This document shows, one piece after another, positions 47,356-57,235 of a stretch of DNA of 64,000 bases; positions within the stretch are counted from its first letter, which is position 1, and every line of letters begins with the position of its first letter. The notes beneath the pieces were generated by a model. The model worked only from the letters and a program-made list of their open reading frames with translations. It searched no databases and had not been told where the DNA came from. A program made the position numbers and the translations under genes. The stretch comes from Megalobrama amblycephala (lineage: Eukaryota; Chordata; Actinopteri; Cypriniformes; Xenocyprididae), in the NCBI RefSeq assembly GCF_018812025.1, contig NC_063066.1, forward strand, positions 8,826,382 to 8,890,381, given 5' to 3'.

Positions 47356-47450
47356 CCTATTCTAATATATAATAAAATAAATGTCTGAATATATTTTGAA
47401 ATTTTATTTATTCCTCTGATGTCAAAGCTGAATTTCTTCAGTGTCACACC
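47207..47450. mobile_element. fragment of tttggggtca family with (TA)36 expansion
   Basis: The text tgcatttatttgatcaaaaatacagtaaaa and, beyond the microsatellite, gtcaaagctgaatttcttca match the inverted interior of the element at 27148-27617. Between them 47280-47351 is an uninterrupted TA run of about 72 bases, a very long dinucleotide array that is prone to assembly error. Confidence 0.65.
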
Positions 47451-47727
47451 CCTAGTGAAAAAAACCTATACCAAAATGTATTAAAATAAATGTATTTCAT
47501 ACTTAGTACAAACCATTAACATATTATTACTGACATATCGCTTGAGACTTACTGATATAAATATTATAATTAAATTTATTTGGAGTACTTCTTTATTGCA
47601 CAATGCACATTTCTTAATATTAAGCCTAAAATGTGTTTCAATATAATTATTAGTAAGGATCCCAGTATATCAGTCTTTAAATGTAATATATTTCAAGTGT
47701 ATTAAAGTATACTTGCAATAATCCATG

Positions 47728-48180
47728 TGTCACGATCACCGTCTGTTCCTGTCAGTTCCCGGACTACATTACCCATAATCCTCTCTGCCATTCACCTGCA
47801 CTCACTCCACCAATCACTACACTAATCACCACACCCAGCTGCCACGCATTACCAGGACTATAAAGGACTTTCACACACACCACCTCACCGCGAAGTCTTG
47901 TTTACTGTTGTAGCAATTCCAAGCATTTATATCCTGTCTGTCGTTACTGTTCCTGCCTGCTACCCGTTATCGACCCATTGCTGCCTGTCCTGACCCTTGC
48001 CTTGTCTGCCGTTCTGTGAATGATATCTGCCTGCCTCGATCTACTGCCTGTACCCTCACTACGATTCTGCCTGTCCCTTGCTGTTCCTGTTTGTTCCTGA
48101 TTGACTCTGCCTGTACGACCATTCTCACTGTAAATAAACGCTGCACTTGGATCCCCTGCCTGAGTCTCCCATTCGTAACA
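47728..48180 (+). repeat. 5' LTR of the LTR element
   Basis: 453 bp, starting TGTCACGATCACC and ending ATTCGTAACA (TG...CA). It is preceded by CCATG (47723-47727). It contains a promoter-like actataaaggactt (about 47859) and a polyadenylation signal aataaa (about 48134). It differs from the 3' LTR by two substitutions and one 4-bp gap. Confidence 0.92.
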
Positions 48181-48244
48181 GAAGACTTCGCCACACCAAG
48201 ATCCAGCAGCTACCGTGAGTGTTTCTGCCACATCCAGCATCAGC

Positions 48245-48997
48245 ATGGACCCAGCTATATGTCTCATCCACCTTCGTCAAGGTAATAGTACCCTGGAGGA
48301 CCACATTCAGAGGTTTCTGGATATTGCCCATTATGCAGACTGGCCTGACTGTGCTCTTATAGACTTTTTTTGCGATGGCATAAATCAACCCCTCCAGAAT
48401 AAACTGAGACAAGAGGGACCACGTTCCTCACTTACTTGTTTTTTGGATTATGCATTACTGACTGTTGGCTCTCTGTTTACTGTGGGTGTCGCGGAGGAAT
48501 GCGACACCTCGCTTAATCATGTAATGGCTGCCGCGCCAAAGGACACTCACAAGATGGCGGCTCCCATAACAGCAACACCAGTCAACGTCTCTGCTGATCG
48601 CCCAGAGCAACGTCACGTCTCCGCTGATCGCCCAGAGCCACTTCACGTCTCCGCTGATCGCCCAGAGTCACGTCACGTCTCCGCTGATCGCCCAGAGTCA
48701 CGTCACGTCTCCGCTGATCGCCCAGAGTCACGTCACGTCTCCGCTGATCGCCCAGAGTCACGTCACGTCTCCGCTGATCGCCCAGAGTCACGTCACGTCT
48801 CCGCTGATCGCCCAGAGTCACGTCACGTCTCCGCTGATCGCCCAGAGTCACGTCACGTCTCCGCTGATCGCCCAGAGTCACGTCACGTCACTTCTCCGCT
48901 GATCGCCCAGAGTCACGTCACGTCTCCGCTGATTGCCCAGAATCACGTCACGTCGCTGGTCCTGCCCGAGAGCAGAGAGGATTGCGATCCAGCATGA
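48245..48997 (+). pseudogene. gag-like protein with 10-residue repeats (frame disrupted)
   Basis: ATG at 48245; the frame is also open upstream to 48215. Residues 1-85 resemble the retrotransposon gag capsid domain: a DHIQRFLDIAHYADWPD helix and FFCDGINQPLQNKLRQEGP, the region just after the usual F-x-x-GL. From about residue 113 come twelve 30-bp units, each giving HVSADRPES(R). A 5-nt insertion at about 48889-48893 shifts the reading frame, so the last 35 residues are not in the original frame and the stop at 48995-48997 is premature. The next frame resumes the repeat reading. Confidence 0.75.
48583..48955 (+). repeat. twelve tandem 30-bp units in the gag-like frame
   Basis: The unit is cgtctccgctgatcgcccag plus agtcacgtca, repeated every 30 bp from 48583. 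Units 3-10 are almost identical; unit 1 and the last two are diverged. A 5-nt insertion (about 48889-48893) precedes unit 11. Because 30 is a multiple of three, all frames stay open, which explains the long antisense frame at 48582-48881. Confidence 0.92.
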
Positions 48998-50028
48998 ATG
49001 ATCCTCCACTGACTACAGCACGAGCAGCTGGCATTCCGAAACTCTCAAGCCAGCCGGCCGCTATGCACTCAAGCTCGCCAGTTGCCATGGACTCAAGCGC
49101 CCTGGACGCGATGGACAAGATGGCTGCTTTGCCAGTGCCTACGGGCAAGATGGCCACCCCTTCGGTGCTCACGGAGGTAGGGGGCGTTCCAGCCATGGAG
49201 TCCGCTCCAGAACCCGCTTCAGCCAGTGAGTCTGCTCCAGAAACCGCTCCAGTCGGTGAACCATCGCCTCATCCTCGGAAGAGGAGGAGGAGGAGGAGGA
49301 AGAAGGCTCCTTCTGTTCTTCCCCCTCTTACATCCAAGCCTCTTGTCTTGCCGGCGCCACCCGAGCTCCTCGCTCTGCCAGCACCACCCAAGCTCCTCGC
49401 TCTGCTGGCGCCTCCCGTGCTTCTTGCTCTGCCGGCGCCGCCCAAACGCCTTGCCCTGCCGGCACCACCCAAACTCCTTGCCCACGAACCCGCCACCGTC
49501 CCCGTTGAAATCCCTAAGAACTTTTTGGGAGGGGGGGCAGTATACCTGAGGGTGGGGAGTTTGTGGGTGGGAACCCTGCATGGCCGCGGTCATCAGCGGC
49601 CTCTGAACTGCCCAAACCACCTGACCCGCCGTGGTCGCCAGAGACTCTTGACCTGCCGTGGCTGCCCAAGCTGCCTGACCTGCCGTGGCTGCCCAAGCCG
49701 CCTGACCTGCCGTGGTTGCCCAAGCCACCTGACCTGCCGTGGCTGCCCAAGCCGCATGACCTGCCGTGGCTGCCCAGGCCGCCTGACCTGCCGTGGCTGC
49801 CCGAGCCTTCTGACCCGCCATGGCTTCCTGATCCGCCGTGGCCGCCCGTGGCACCTGACCCACCGTGGCCGCCCGTGGCACCTGACCCGCCATGGCCGCC
49901 CGTGGCACCTGACCCGCCGTGGCCACCCGTGGCACCTGACCCGCCGTGGCCGCCCGTGGTACGTGACCCACCGTGGCTGTCCGAGTTCATGGAACTTACA
50001 TTGGAGACCCCGTTCCTGTCTGCCGTAG
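48994..50028 (+). pseudogene. downstream low-complexity frame of the LTR element
   Basis: The frame has an ATG at 48994 that overlaps the preceding stop (ATGA), but read upstream it continues the ten-residue repeats of the gag-like frame, so it is the original continuation. It contains a basic block (RKRRRRRRKK, near 49278-49307) and five 9-residue units of the LALPAPPKL type (27 bp, about 49342-49480). After the G-rich run at about 49528-49538 its reading becomes cysteine/arginine junk, and the sensible proline-rich reading moves to the frame open at 49563-50204. Confidence 0.65.
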
Positions 50029-50106
50029 AGCTCCAATGCACCCACCCCCCCTCCCTATTCGTGCCATTTACGGCGCGAGGACGCGCCTTCCGGGAGGGGG
50101 ACATTA
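49563..50106 (+). pseudogene. proline-tryptophan repeat frame of the LTR element
   Basis: This frame encodes about six copies of DLPWLPKPP (27 bp each, about 49640-49830) and then five of PDPPWPPVA (27 bp, 49850-49970), ending close to the 3' LTR. Similar repeat proteins are frequent in cyprinid gene predictions; I take them to be retroelement-derived (inference). It lies one frame away from the upstream part because of a probable indel in the G tract near 49530. No enzymatic domain. Confidence 0.65.
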
Positions 50107-50563
50107 TGTCACGATCACCGTCTGTTCCTGTCAGTTCCCAGACTACATTACCCATAATCCTCTCTGCCATTCACCTGCACTCACTCCACCAATCACTACA
50201 CTAATCACCACACCCAGCTGCCACGCATTACCAGGACTATAAAGGACTTTCACACACACCACCTCACCGCGAAGTCTTGTTTACTATTGTAGCAATTCCA
50301 AGCATTTATATCCTGTCTGTCTGTTGTTACTGTTCCTGCCTGCTACCCGTTATCGACCCATTGCTGCCTGTCCTGACCCTTGCCTTGTCTGCCGTTCTGT
50401 GAATGATATCTGCCTGCCTCGATCTACTGCCTGTACCCTCACTACGATTCTGCCTGTCCCTTGCTGTTCCTGTTTGTTCCTGATTGACTCTGCCTGTACG
50501 ACCATTCTCACTGTAAATAAACGCTGCACTTGGATCCCCTGCCTGAGTCTCCCATTCGTAACA
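50107..50563 (+). repeat. 3' LTR of the LTR element
   Basis: 457 bp, TGTCACGATC to TTCGTAACA, followed by CCATG (50564-50568). Relative to the 5' LTR it has cccagac for cccggac, tactatt for tactgtt and an extra 4 bp in ctgtctgtctgttgtt. Confidence 0.92.
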
Positions 50564-50568
50564 CCATG

Positions 50569-52200
50569 TTTGCACAACCAAATATACTCAAGTATATTCT
50601 TTAATTAATTACTTCTGGATAACTAAAGTACAAAATAAGTTGTTCCAATATAGCAGATTTTAAGTATATCAATTTAGTATACCAAAAGTACATTTGCAGA
50701 GGATTTATACAAGTACATAAATATGTAAATGTATTTGCAGTATACTTAGCATAAAATAAATGTATTTTGGTATATTAATTTTTCACTAGAGATGATCCAT
50801 CAGTTTTATTAATGCATACTTGCTGAATAAAACTATTAATTTCTTTATTTCAGTGTAGAATATAGAAATGTCTAAGTTAAAGAAGTTTAAAATACCCACC
50901 ACTAGTAACCACATAAGAACAGCACCCGTTGTAAACTGTATAACCTACATCCTGCAGTGTGTGTTTAAGTGGACTTGTTGCTGTATAAAAGTCTGTGCCT
51001 TGTCAAACAAACATGGTTAAAGGGCAAAGGGAAAAACTTTGAAAAAAGAGCAATACCAAAAACTGTGTCCTGCTCCCGCATCCCCACTAATAACTCCCCA
51101 TTGGCCAACTCCTGATAACCATTTTACAATTTATTGCAGTTAATAAAAGAAACACTCAATATGGTAACCCAGATATCCCTTTATTTTCTGTCTTAGATCA
51201 ACACTGTCAGAGTGAAGACACAACGTGAGCCTGAAGCTGCAGCGCTGCTACTGCTGTGAATACTGGAGAGCCTTTAGGAAGCACAGAGGATACAACTAAA
51301 ACAAAATATGCTTGATAAATCAAGAACAAGCCACATATTTAAGGACTCCCCTCCTCCTCTTTCTCTCTGTGGTTCAGAGGCTTTGGGAACACGGAGCTCA
51401 TGGAATGCAGTGAAGCCCAATGCAAAAAATGCAATTAGTGTCTGTTCAGCCATGCGATCTCTTCTTTCCCTGCACAGAACGCAAAGGAAAACTCCACTCG
51501 CAAACTCATACAAAAGGGCTAACATATGGCAAAGTGCTCAGGGCAGAGCAGTCGCGAGAGAGACGCAATGACCACAGACCTGTTGCTGAGCCCCACACCA
51601 GGCCTGAACTCTGCTCAGGGTCAGCGCTCAGAGCAATATTGTAATGCCACATGGCAGTTTACTGTTTAATCAAGCAGACAAGCAATGGAGCGTATAAGAG
51701 GAGAAAACTCACAGACGGGTTTCTGGAAATTATAAAACCATGACTAAACAATGATTAGCCCAGTGTAGATCTCATGCAGAAAACCTGCTGGCACAATGAT
51801 ATGGTCTTGTGGGTGTGTTGCTTTGGGTTTCCTAAGGTGTTTGCAGTGTTTTGTTTTAGTGTCTTGCTGTGTGGTTGCTATGCGTGTACTTACTGACCCA
51901 AGACAATGCATCATTTTTTGGTTAAGATCTTGTATTGACAATGCAAAAGGTGAGCAAAAATGATTCTTAAAGCTCTCCGAACCATTCTTCAACATTGTCA
52001 TCCTGGAATATGGCCATGATGTGTCTTTCTACATGGTTGTTTAAGAAATGAAAAGCTGCACACTCCATCTTCAAGGGTTAAAAGAACCGTTGCCAAACAT
52101 ATAACATGCTAGAAACATAATAATTACTGTAATAATGATCCATTCATAGATTCTTAAGTGTTTGCCTATTAAAATCCAAACAGCAAAGTTTTTTAGGCCA
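50569..52200. other. intronic unique DNA
   Basis: No gene recognised. About 51200-51640 is open on both strands in short frames but carries no recognised domain or splice-bounded reading. Confidence 0.4.
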
Positions 52201-52204
52201 GGGA

Positions 52205-52460
52205 GTGTATAAAATGTAACATTTATAATGTTATAAAAGATTTCTATTTCAAATAAATGATGTTCTTATGAATTTTCAAAAAAAAAAAAAAGTCCTGAAA
52301 AAACATTGATAATAATAATAAATGTTTCTTGAGCAGCAAATCATCATATTAGAATGATTTCTGAAGGATCATGTGACTCTGAAGACTGGAGTAACGATGC
52401 TGAAAATTCAGCTTTGCATCACAGGAATAAATTACATTTTAAAGTGTATGAAAAACATTT
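52205..52460. mobile_element. fragment of the tttggggtca DNA-element family
   Basis: Includes cttgagcagcaaatcatcat, gatttctgaaggatcatgtg and gctgaaaattcagctttgc, as in 27148-27617. The terminal repeats are missing. Confidence 0.65.
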
Positions 52461-52730
52461 TAAATGTGTGTAAAATGTTACATGGAAAATATTTCTAGGA
52501 AGTTGAAACTATCTTTTTTAAATCATTAGAGTACTGTTAGATGTAGAAACCAGAAGAGAAACTTAAAACTCATCCTGTCAATAAAATAAAACAATTGTGA
52601 TTAATCAAATAAATAATTATTTATTGTTTATCTAAATTCCCCTGCAACCCCTTCAAAAGCCATGATTTGAGATACATGTATCTGTAGCATTAACATAAAG
52701 GGAGTGTTATACAAGAAAGTTTACATTTAA

Positions 52731-53561
52731 AGGGGTGGTTGATTATGATTTCACTTTTTTAACATTAGTTAGTGTGTAATGTTGCTGTTTGAGCATGAGC
52801 AACATCTGCAAAGTTACAACGCTCAAAGTTCAATGCAAAGAGAGATTTTTTCTTTTAAAGAATTCGCTGTTTAAGGACTACAACAAATGGCTGGTAGGGA
52901 CTACAACAAGCTTCTTCACAGGTTAGTGACATCACAAACCCTAAAATTTACATAAACCCCACCCCCGAGAACATGCAACAAAGGGGGTGAGGCCATGTTG
53001 GGCTGCTTTAGAGAAGAGGAAGAGTTGTTGTAGTAGAGTGTTGTTGTCATGCCGTCATTTTACGCCAGACTGCTTCACAAACGAGGGTCAATTCAACACA
53101 CAAAAGATTAACATGACGGCACAAGCTAGTCGATGAGCTGAATCAACTCCACAGCAGCTATTTAAATGTATCCACTAACCATTCAGAAACATCCAGTTGC
53201 ATTCTATAAGTTGTAACTTCTTCCTGAGTCTCTCCATCAGTGTCCGACTCCGGTTTGAACAATGTAAGGCTGAACACCGTTATTGACAATCCTCATTTTA
53301 GCTGCGTGAGATTCTCCAGCTTTGTTGTTGTTGAGCAACCGAAGCGTGAGCTGTTAAAGCTCCGCCCTCTTTTGGAGAGTGGCTGGGAGCAGCAGCTCAT
53401 TTGCATTTAAAGGGACACACACAAAAATGCTGTGTTTTTGCACACACACAAATAGGAGCAAATTTGACAAGCTGTAATAAATGATCTGTGACGTATTTTG
53501 AACTGAAACTTCACAGACACATTCTGGGGACATCTTGTGAAAGAGGCATTATAGGTCTCCT
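52731..53561. mobile_element. 831-bp TTAA-bounded element (AGGGGTGGTTGATT)
   Basis: TTAA at 52727-52730 and 53562-53565. The left end AGGGGTGGTTGATTATGATT and the right end, cattataggtctcct, are only partly complementary. Near the right it shares aactgaaacttcacagacac followed by attc and gggga with the AGGTGCC family, so the two are related. Non-coding. Confidence 0.65.
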
Positions 53562-53565
53562 TTAA

Positions 53566-54225
53566 AGTTAGGGGTTTGTTTAAATCCTTAAAACTTAGTT
53601 TGAGCAAATAGTTATTATTGCATTAAAAGCACCTTTAAATATTCCTAGATTAACTCCACTCCTTCTAATTTCCGCTCTAAAACAGGTTTTGTAGAAAAAT
53701 TAATTATCTTTTGATCTCTTCCCTCAGTCTGCCTTGCAATACATCTCCAACACTGAAAAAAAAAATCCACCTACTGTGGAGAAAACATGAGAGGACAAGA
53801 CTTTTTTTCTCTGTCTCTCTTTCTGGTAACCACAACACACGCTGTGGGGCGGCAGTGAGCAGCTGAGGGTTGTGTACTGCCTGGGTATAAAGACCCCAGA
53901 GGGGACGGAGATAAAGCCTGTGGTTTGGCCCTCACACTGCAGCAGCATATCCAGCGTGTCACCGCTCTGAAGTCTAACCCAAACAGGGTCAGTACAGGGA
54001 CACGGCTTCCCTCTACGGCAACCTACATGTTTATGTGTTTGAAACCGAGGAAACCGGATGAAATGTAGCGAAGGACGGATTTTTTTCCATTCCACCTCTG
54101 ATTAGCATCATACCGTGTATTGTGCCTGCTCAACACGAAAAACGAGCATGTCTGGACATGCGCCGTAGCTTGTGGTCTGTTCATATAGCGCTCTGTATGT
54201 TGCCGTACTGCATGTGCAACAGCTA
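53566..54225. other. intronic unique DNA with an unexplained 123-codon antisense frame
   Basis: The minus frame at 53724-54095 is long for this window and cysteine-bearing, but it has no domain I recognise and no convincing splice boundaries. It is listed only so that it can be tested. Confidence 0.25.
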
Positions 54226-54231
54226 TTACGT

Positions 54232-54510
54232 TACCGTTCAGAAGTTTGCGGTCAGTGAGATTTTTTTATTCAACAAGGATACATTAAATTGAAAGTGACA
54301 GTAAAAACATTTATAATGTTACAAAAGATAACAATTTAAAATAAATGCAACTTTCTATTCAACAAAGAATCCATAAAAAGTGCATCAGGGTTTATATAAA
54401 AATATTAAGCAGCACAACTGTTTTCAACATTGATAATAAGAAGAAATGCTTCTTGAGCAGCAAATCAGCATATTAAAATGATTTCTGAAGGATCATGTGA
54501 CACTTAAGAG
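54232..54510. mobile_element. copy of the tttggggtca DNA-element family
   Basis: It starts taccgttcagaagtttgcgg then tcagtgaga, and includes ttattcaacaaggatacatt and gatttctgaaggatcatgtg. The right end is missing. Confidence 0.65.
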
Positions 54511-54548
54511 GACAAATTTCGAGTATGGGTTACCATACTTGGCCTTCA

Positions 54549-55215
54549 AGGATTAGTTCACTTCAGGATTAAAATTTTCCTGATAATTTAATCACCCCCA
54601 TGTTATCGAAAATACATTGAGGTATTTGAGGAAAACATTCCAGAATTCTTCTCCATATAGTGGACTTCAACAGTTACCAATGGGTTGAAGGTCCAAATTG
54701 CAGTTTCAGTGCAGCTTCAAAGGGCTCTACACGATCCCAGACGAGGAATAAGTGTCTTGTCTAGTGAAACATTCGGTCATTTTCTAAAAAGAAAAATAAT
54801 ATTTTTTAATCACCATCTTGCACTGCTCTGCGATGCACCATGCATTACGTAATCACGTTGGAAAGGTCACACATAATGTAATCTACCATGGTAGGGCAAA
54901 ACACTCCCATTTCAAAATCATCCAACATCGTTTTACCTTTTTTTGTAAAGGCCGTTTGACTTAGTCTTTGCACGATTGCTTTGAAAACACTTACTCAGTA
55001 TTTCCTTCTACGTCACGCTTGACCTTTCCAACATGATTACGTAATGCGTAATACGATGAGCATTTGTGGTTAAAAAGTATATAATTACGTTTTTTTTTTT
55101 TTGAAAATGACAAGTCCTTCAAGTCCACTATATGGAGAAAAATCCTGGAATGTTTTCCTCAAAAACCTTAATTTCTTTTCAACTGAAGAAAGAAAGATAT
55201 AAACATCTTGATTTC
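54549..55215. mobile_element. AGGATTAGTTCACTTTC-type MITE, right end truncated
   Basis: The left end aggattagttcacttcagga leads into mirrored arms (acattccagaattcttctcc / ggagaaaaatcctggaatgt; tggacttcaacag / caagtccacta). The right arm stops after gaaagatataaacatcttg without its terminal repeat. The apex differs from the 9334-10174 copy and holds an inverted pair around cgtaatcacgttggaaaggtc / gacctttccaacatgattacg. Confidence 0.75.
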
Positions 55216-56965
55216 TTATCGATTCAAAATTCTTATCGATCCAAAACTTAGTGTACACCACTTCTGTGCTTTATTCTGGAGAAATACGAACACTCTCAAA
55301 TGCTCGCAGCGCACATCGTTCTTTAGAAAAGAATCTGAATAATCGAATAAGCCTGGTGCTTAACCTCAGTGTAATTTCGTTTGAATTGTAATTTCCTGCA
55401 TTCTTAAAATGATTACATTATGACCTCTGCCCTACATAGAGCGCTTTTGAATTTCCTCATTCATATGAAACCAACCAAAGGTCACGCACACATAAACAGC
55501 CCCAAATGCTCCGGAAAGAGGGTTTTTTTGTGGATAGGTTAGGACCTTACAACCACTTTAGTTGTTGTGGTTCATACTTGAAGAAAGAAGGGATAAAAGC
55601 AGTACATTTCCACTGCGTGAGTCATGGAAACTTCAATACAAACCCGCATGCGCGCACAGATTTCATGCATTACTCAACATTTATTGAATTTGAGGTGATA
55701 AAGAGGGGGTTTTCGTGGACATTTATTCCCTTTTTCCCTCGCCCAGCGTCCCCTCTCACCTGTCTGAAGCAGAGGCAATCACGCAAGACACTGTGCATCT
55801 CAGACAGATGAAAGAGACAGATTAATTTCCCAACTAATACCTGTTGGGACAGGAGCACAAAGAGCAGGCCTCCTCTAGTGGCCTTGGGTGTGGGCTTCTC
55901 CAAAGATGATTTATGAGTGTTTTACCACATTTGTCTGAATCAGTTCCTTTGCAATCTAAACAAGTCCCTGTGGTAGCTTCCCCAGTGCTGTAACAAAGCC
56001 ATTTATCAAAGAAAGCAAGCAAATTACAGATTTGTGTGCCTTTGAACAAAGATATGTTTCATTTGAAGAAAAAAAAGGAAGCAAAGCTACACAATTTCAG
56101 AGAACTGAGCTTCCTTGTTACACTACAAATGCGCTTTTCTATAACAAAAACATGGATGGAAGAGATGTGACGAAATGATATATACACACATATGCTTCAT
56201 CTTTTAGAAAGTTGCACTTTTCCCAATAAAAAAAAAATTGAAGTAAAAACAAAAAAAAGAGAAAAGAATTCAGTGTCCTTTTATCTAGCAGTGTAAATGT
56301 TGGCATGTTTGCAGTAAATGTAGGCGATTGTTTGACAGAGCAGTGGGAGCTAAAAGGGTTTTTGATACGAGGGCCGGTGGCTAAATCTAATTAGTGTCTG
56401 AGGACAGGCTTCGCTTGTCTTCTGCTCCAGGAATTGACATGTTATCGCCATCGTTCCCAGAGTCATGTGGTCTGACAACAGTGCATCTGATATCACCATC
56501 TGACTCTCAGCTCAGCATTCTCTCATGGACACACTTAGTGCGCTTTAAAGCAGTGGTTCTCAAGCAGGAAACCGGGACCCACTAGGGGGCCTCAGCAATT
56601 CTTAAAGTCCACAAAGTCCAAAAAGGGAGTCAAAAAAGAATGAAAACCACCATTTTAAAGAGGTAATTCACCCATTCTGTGAAACACACAAAAGAAGATA
56701 TTTTGAAGAATGTGCTGGCTGCTCTTTTCCGTTACATTAAACAGGCACTGAAGCTTTAAAAAAGGTTCAAAAGCAGCTTAAAGGTATCATATGCGATAGA
56801 GTCTTCTAAGGCCACACAATAGGGTTCTGTGAGAAATAACCAACATTTAAATCATTATTCAGAAAGCTAAATAATTCTGGGTAAAAAAAATATAAAAGTT
56901 TAATAATTTTTCAATTCTTCATCGGACTGGTACAAAACTTGGTAAAGGTTTTGGCACTTGCTATG
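55216..56965. other. intronic unique DNA, possible regulatory block
   Basis: No gene recognised. About 56290-56540 is non-repetitive and GC-balanced, with ggctaaatctaattagtgtc. This is a weak candidate for conserved non-coding DNA. The paired frames near 55506-56049 show no known domain. Confidence 0.35.
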
Positions 56966-56970
56966 TGAAA

Positions 56971-57225
56971 ACTAGGGCTGGGCGATATATCGCATGCGAT
57001 TTTCACGCGCATTTCATCAGTAAAGTCGGTTCCCTGATTACCGCTAAATCACCATCGCCTGCTTTCAAATGGAGCGCCATTTAATAGACAGAGCCGTAGT
57101 TCACTGACAAGCTATGCAATATTGCGTTCATTATCGCAGATGAATCGCCTTCAATAATGAATGCGATATTGCGTAGCTTGTCAGTGAACTACGGCTCTGT
57201 CTATTAAATGCCGCTCCATGGTCCA
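56971..57225. mobile_element. ctagggctgggcgatat repeat with a perfect long hairpin
   Basis: It starts actagggctgggcgatatat, a familiar teleost element end. From 57070 the arm catttaatagacagagccgt...tgcaatattgcgttcatt pairs with aatgaatgcgatattgcgta...acggctctgtctattaaatg ending near 57218, leaving a loop of roughly 20 bases. No coding sequence. Confidence 0.7.
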
Positions 57226-57235
57226 ATGGTCCTGA

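Larger units (their letters stand above)
47728..50563 (+). mobile_element. non-autonomous LTR retroelement (gag-like, no pol)
   Basis: Two direct LTRs (453 and 457 bp) enclose 1926 bp. The target duplication CCATG is exact at 47723-47727 and 50564-50568. A polypurine run ggagggggac stands just before the 3' LTR, as a priming tract should. No canonical TGG primer-binding site is evident right after the 5' LTR, which continues gaagacttcgccac. The inside encodes a gag-like protein and long repeat-rich frames, with no protease, reverse transcriptase, RNase H or integrase motif. It must have been moved in trans. Confidence 0.9.

Noticed and set aside
48582..48881. 99-codon antisense frame of repeated GDQRRRDVTL-type units
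   Set aside because: It is the reverse reading of a 30-bp repeat, which stays open in every frame because the unit is a multiple of three.
49219..50170. Long antisense frames (up to 250 codons) rich in Gly, Ala and Arg
   Set aside because: They are reverse readings of the 27-bp repeat arrays in the LTR element and have no independent support.
53724..54095. 123-codon minus frame
   Set aside because: I looked for glypican exon 6 features (CWNG, KLKHINQ) and found none; no other family is recognisable.
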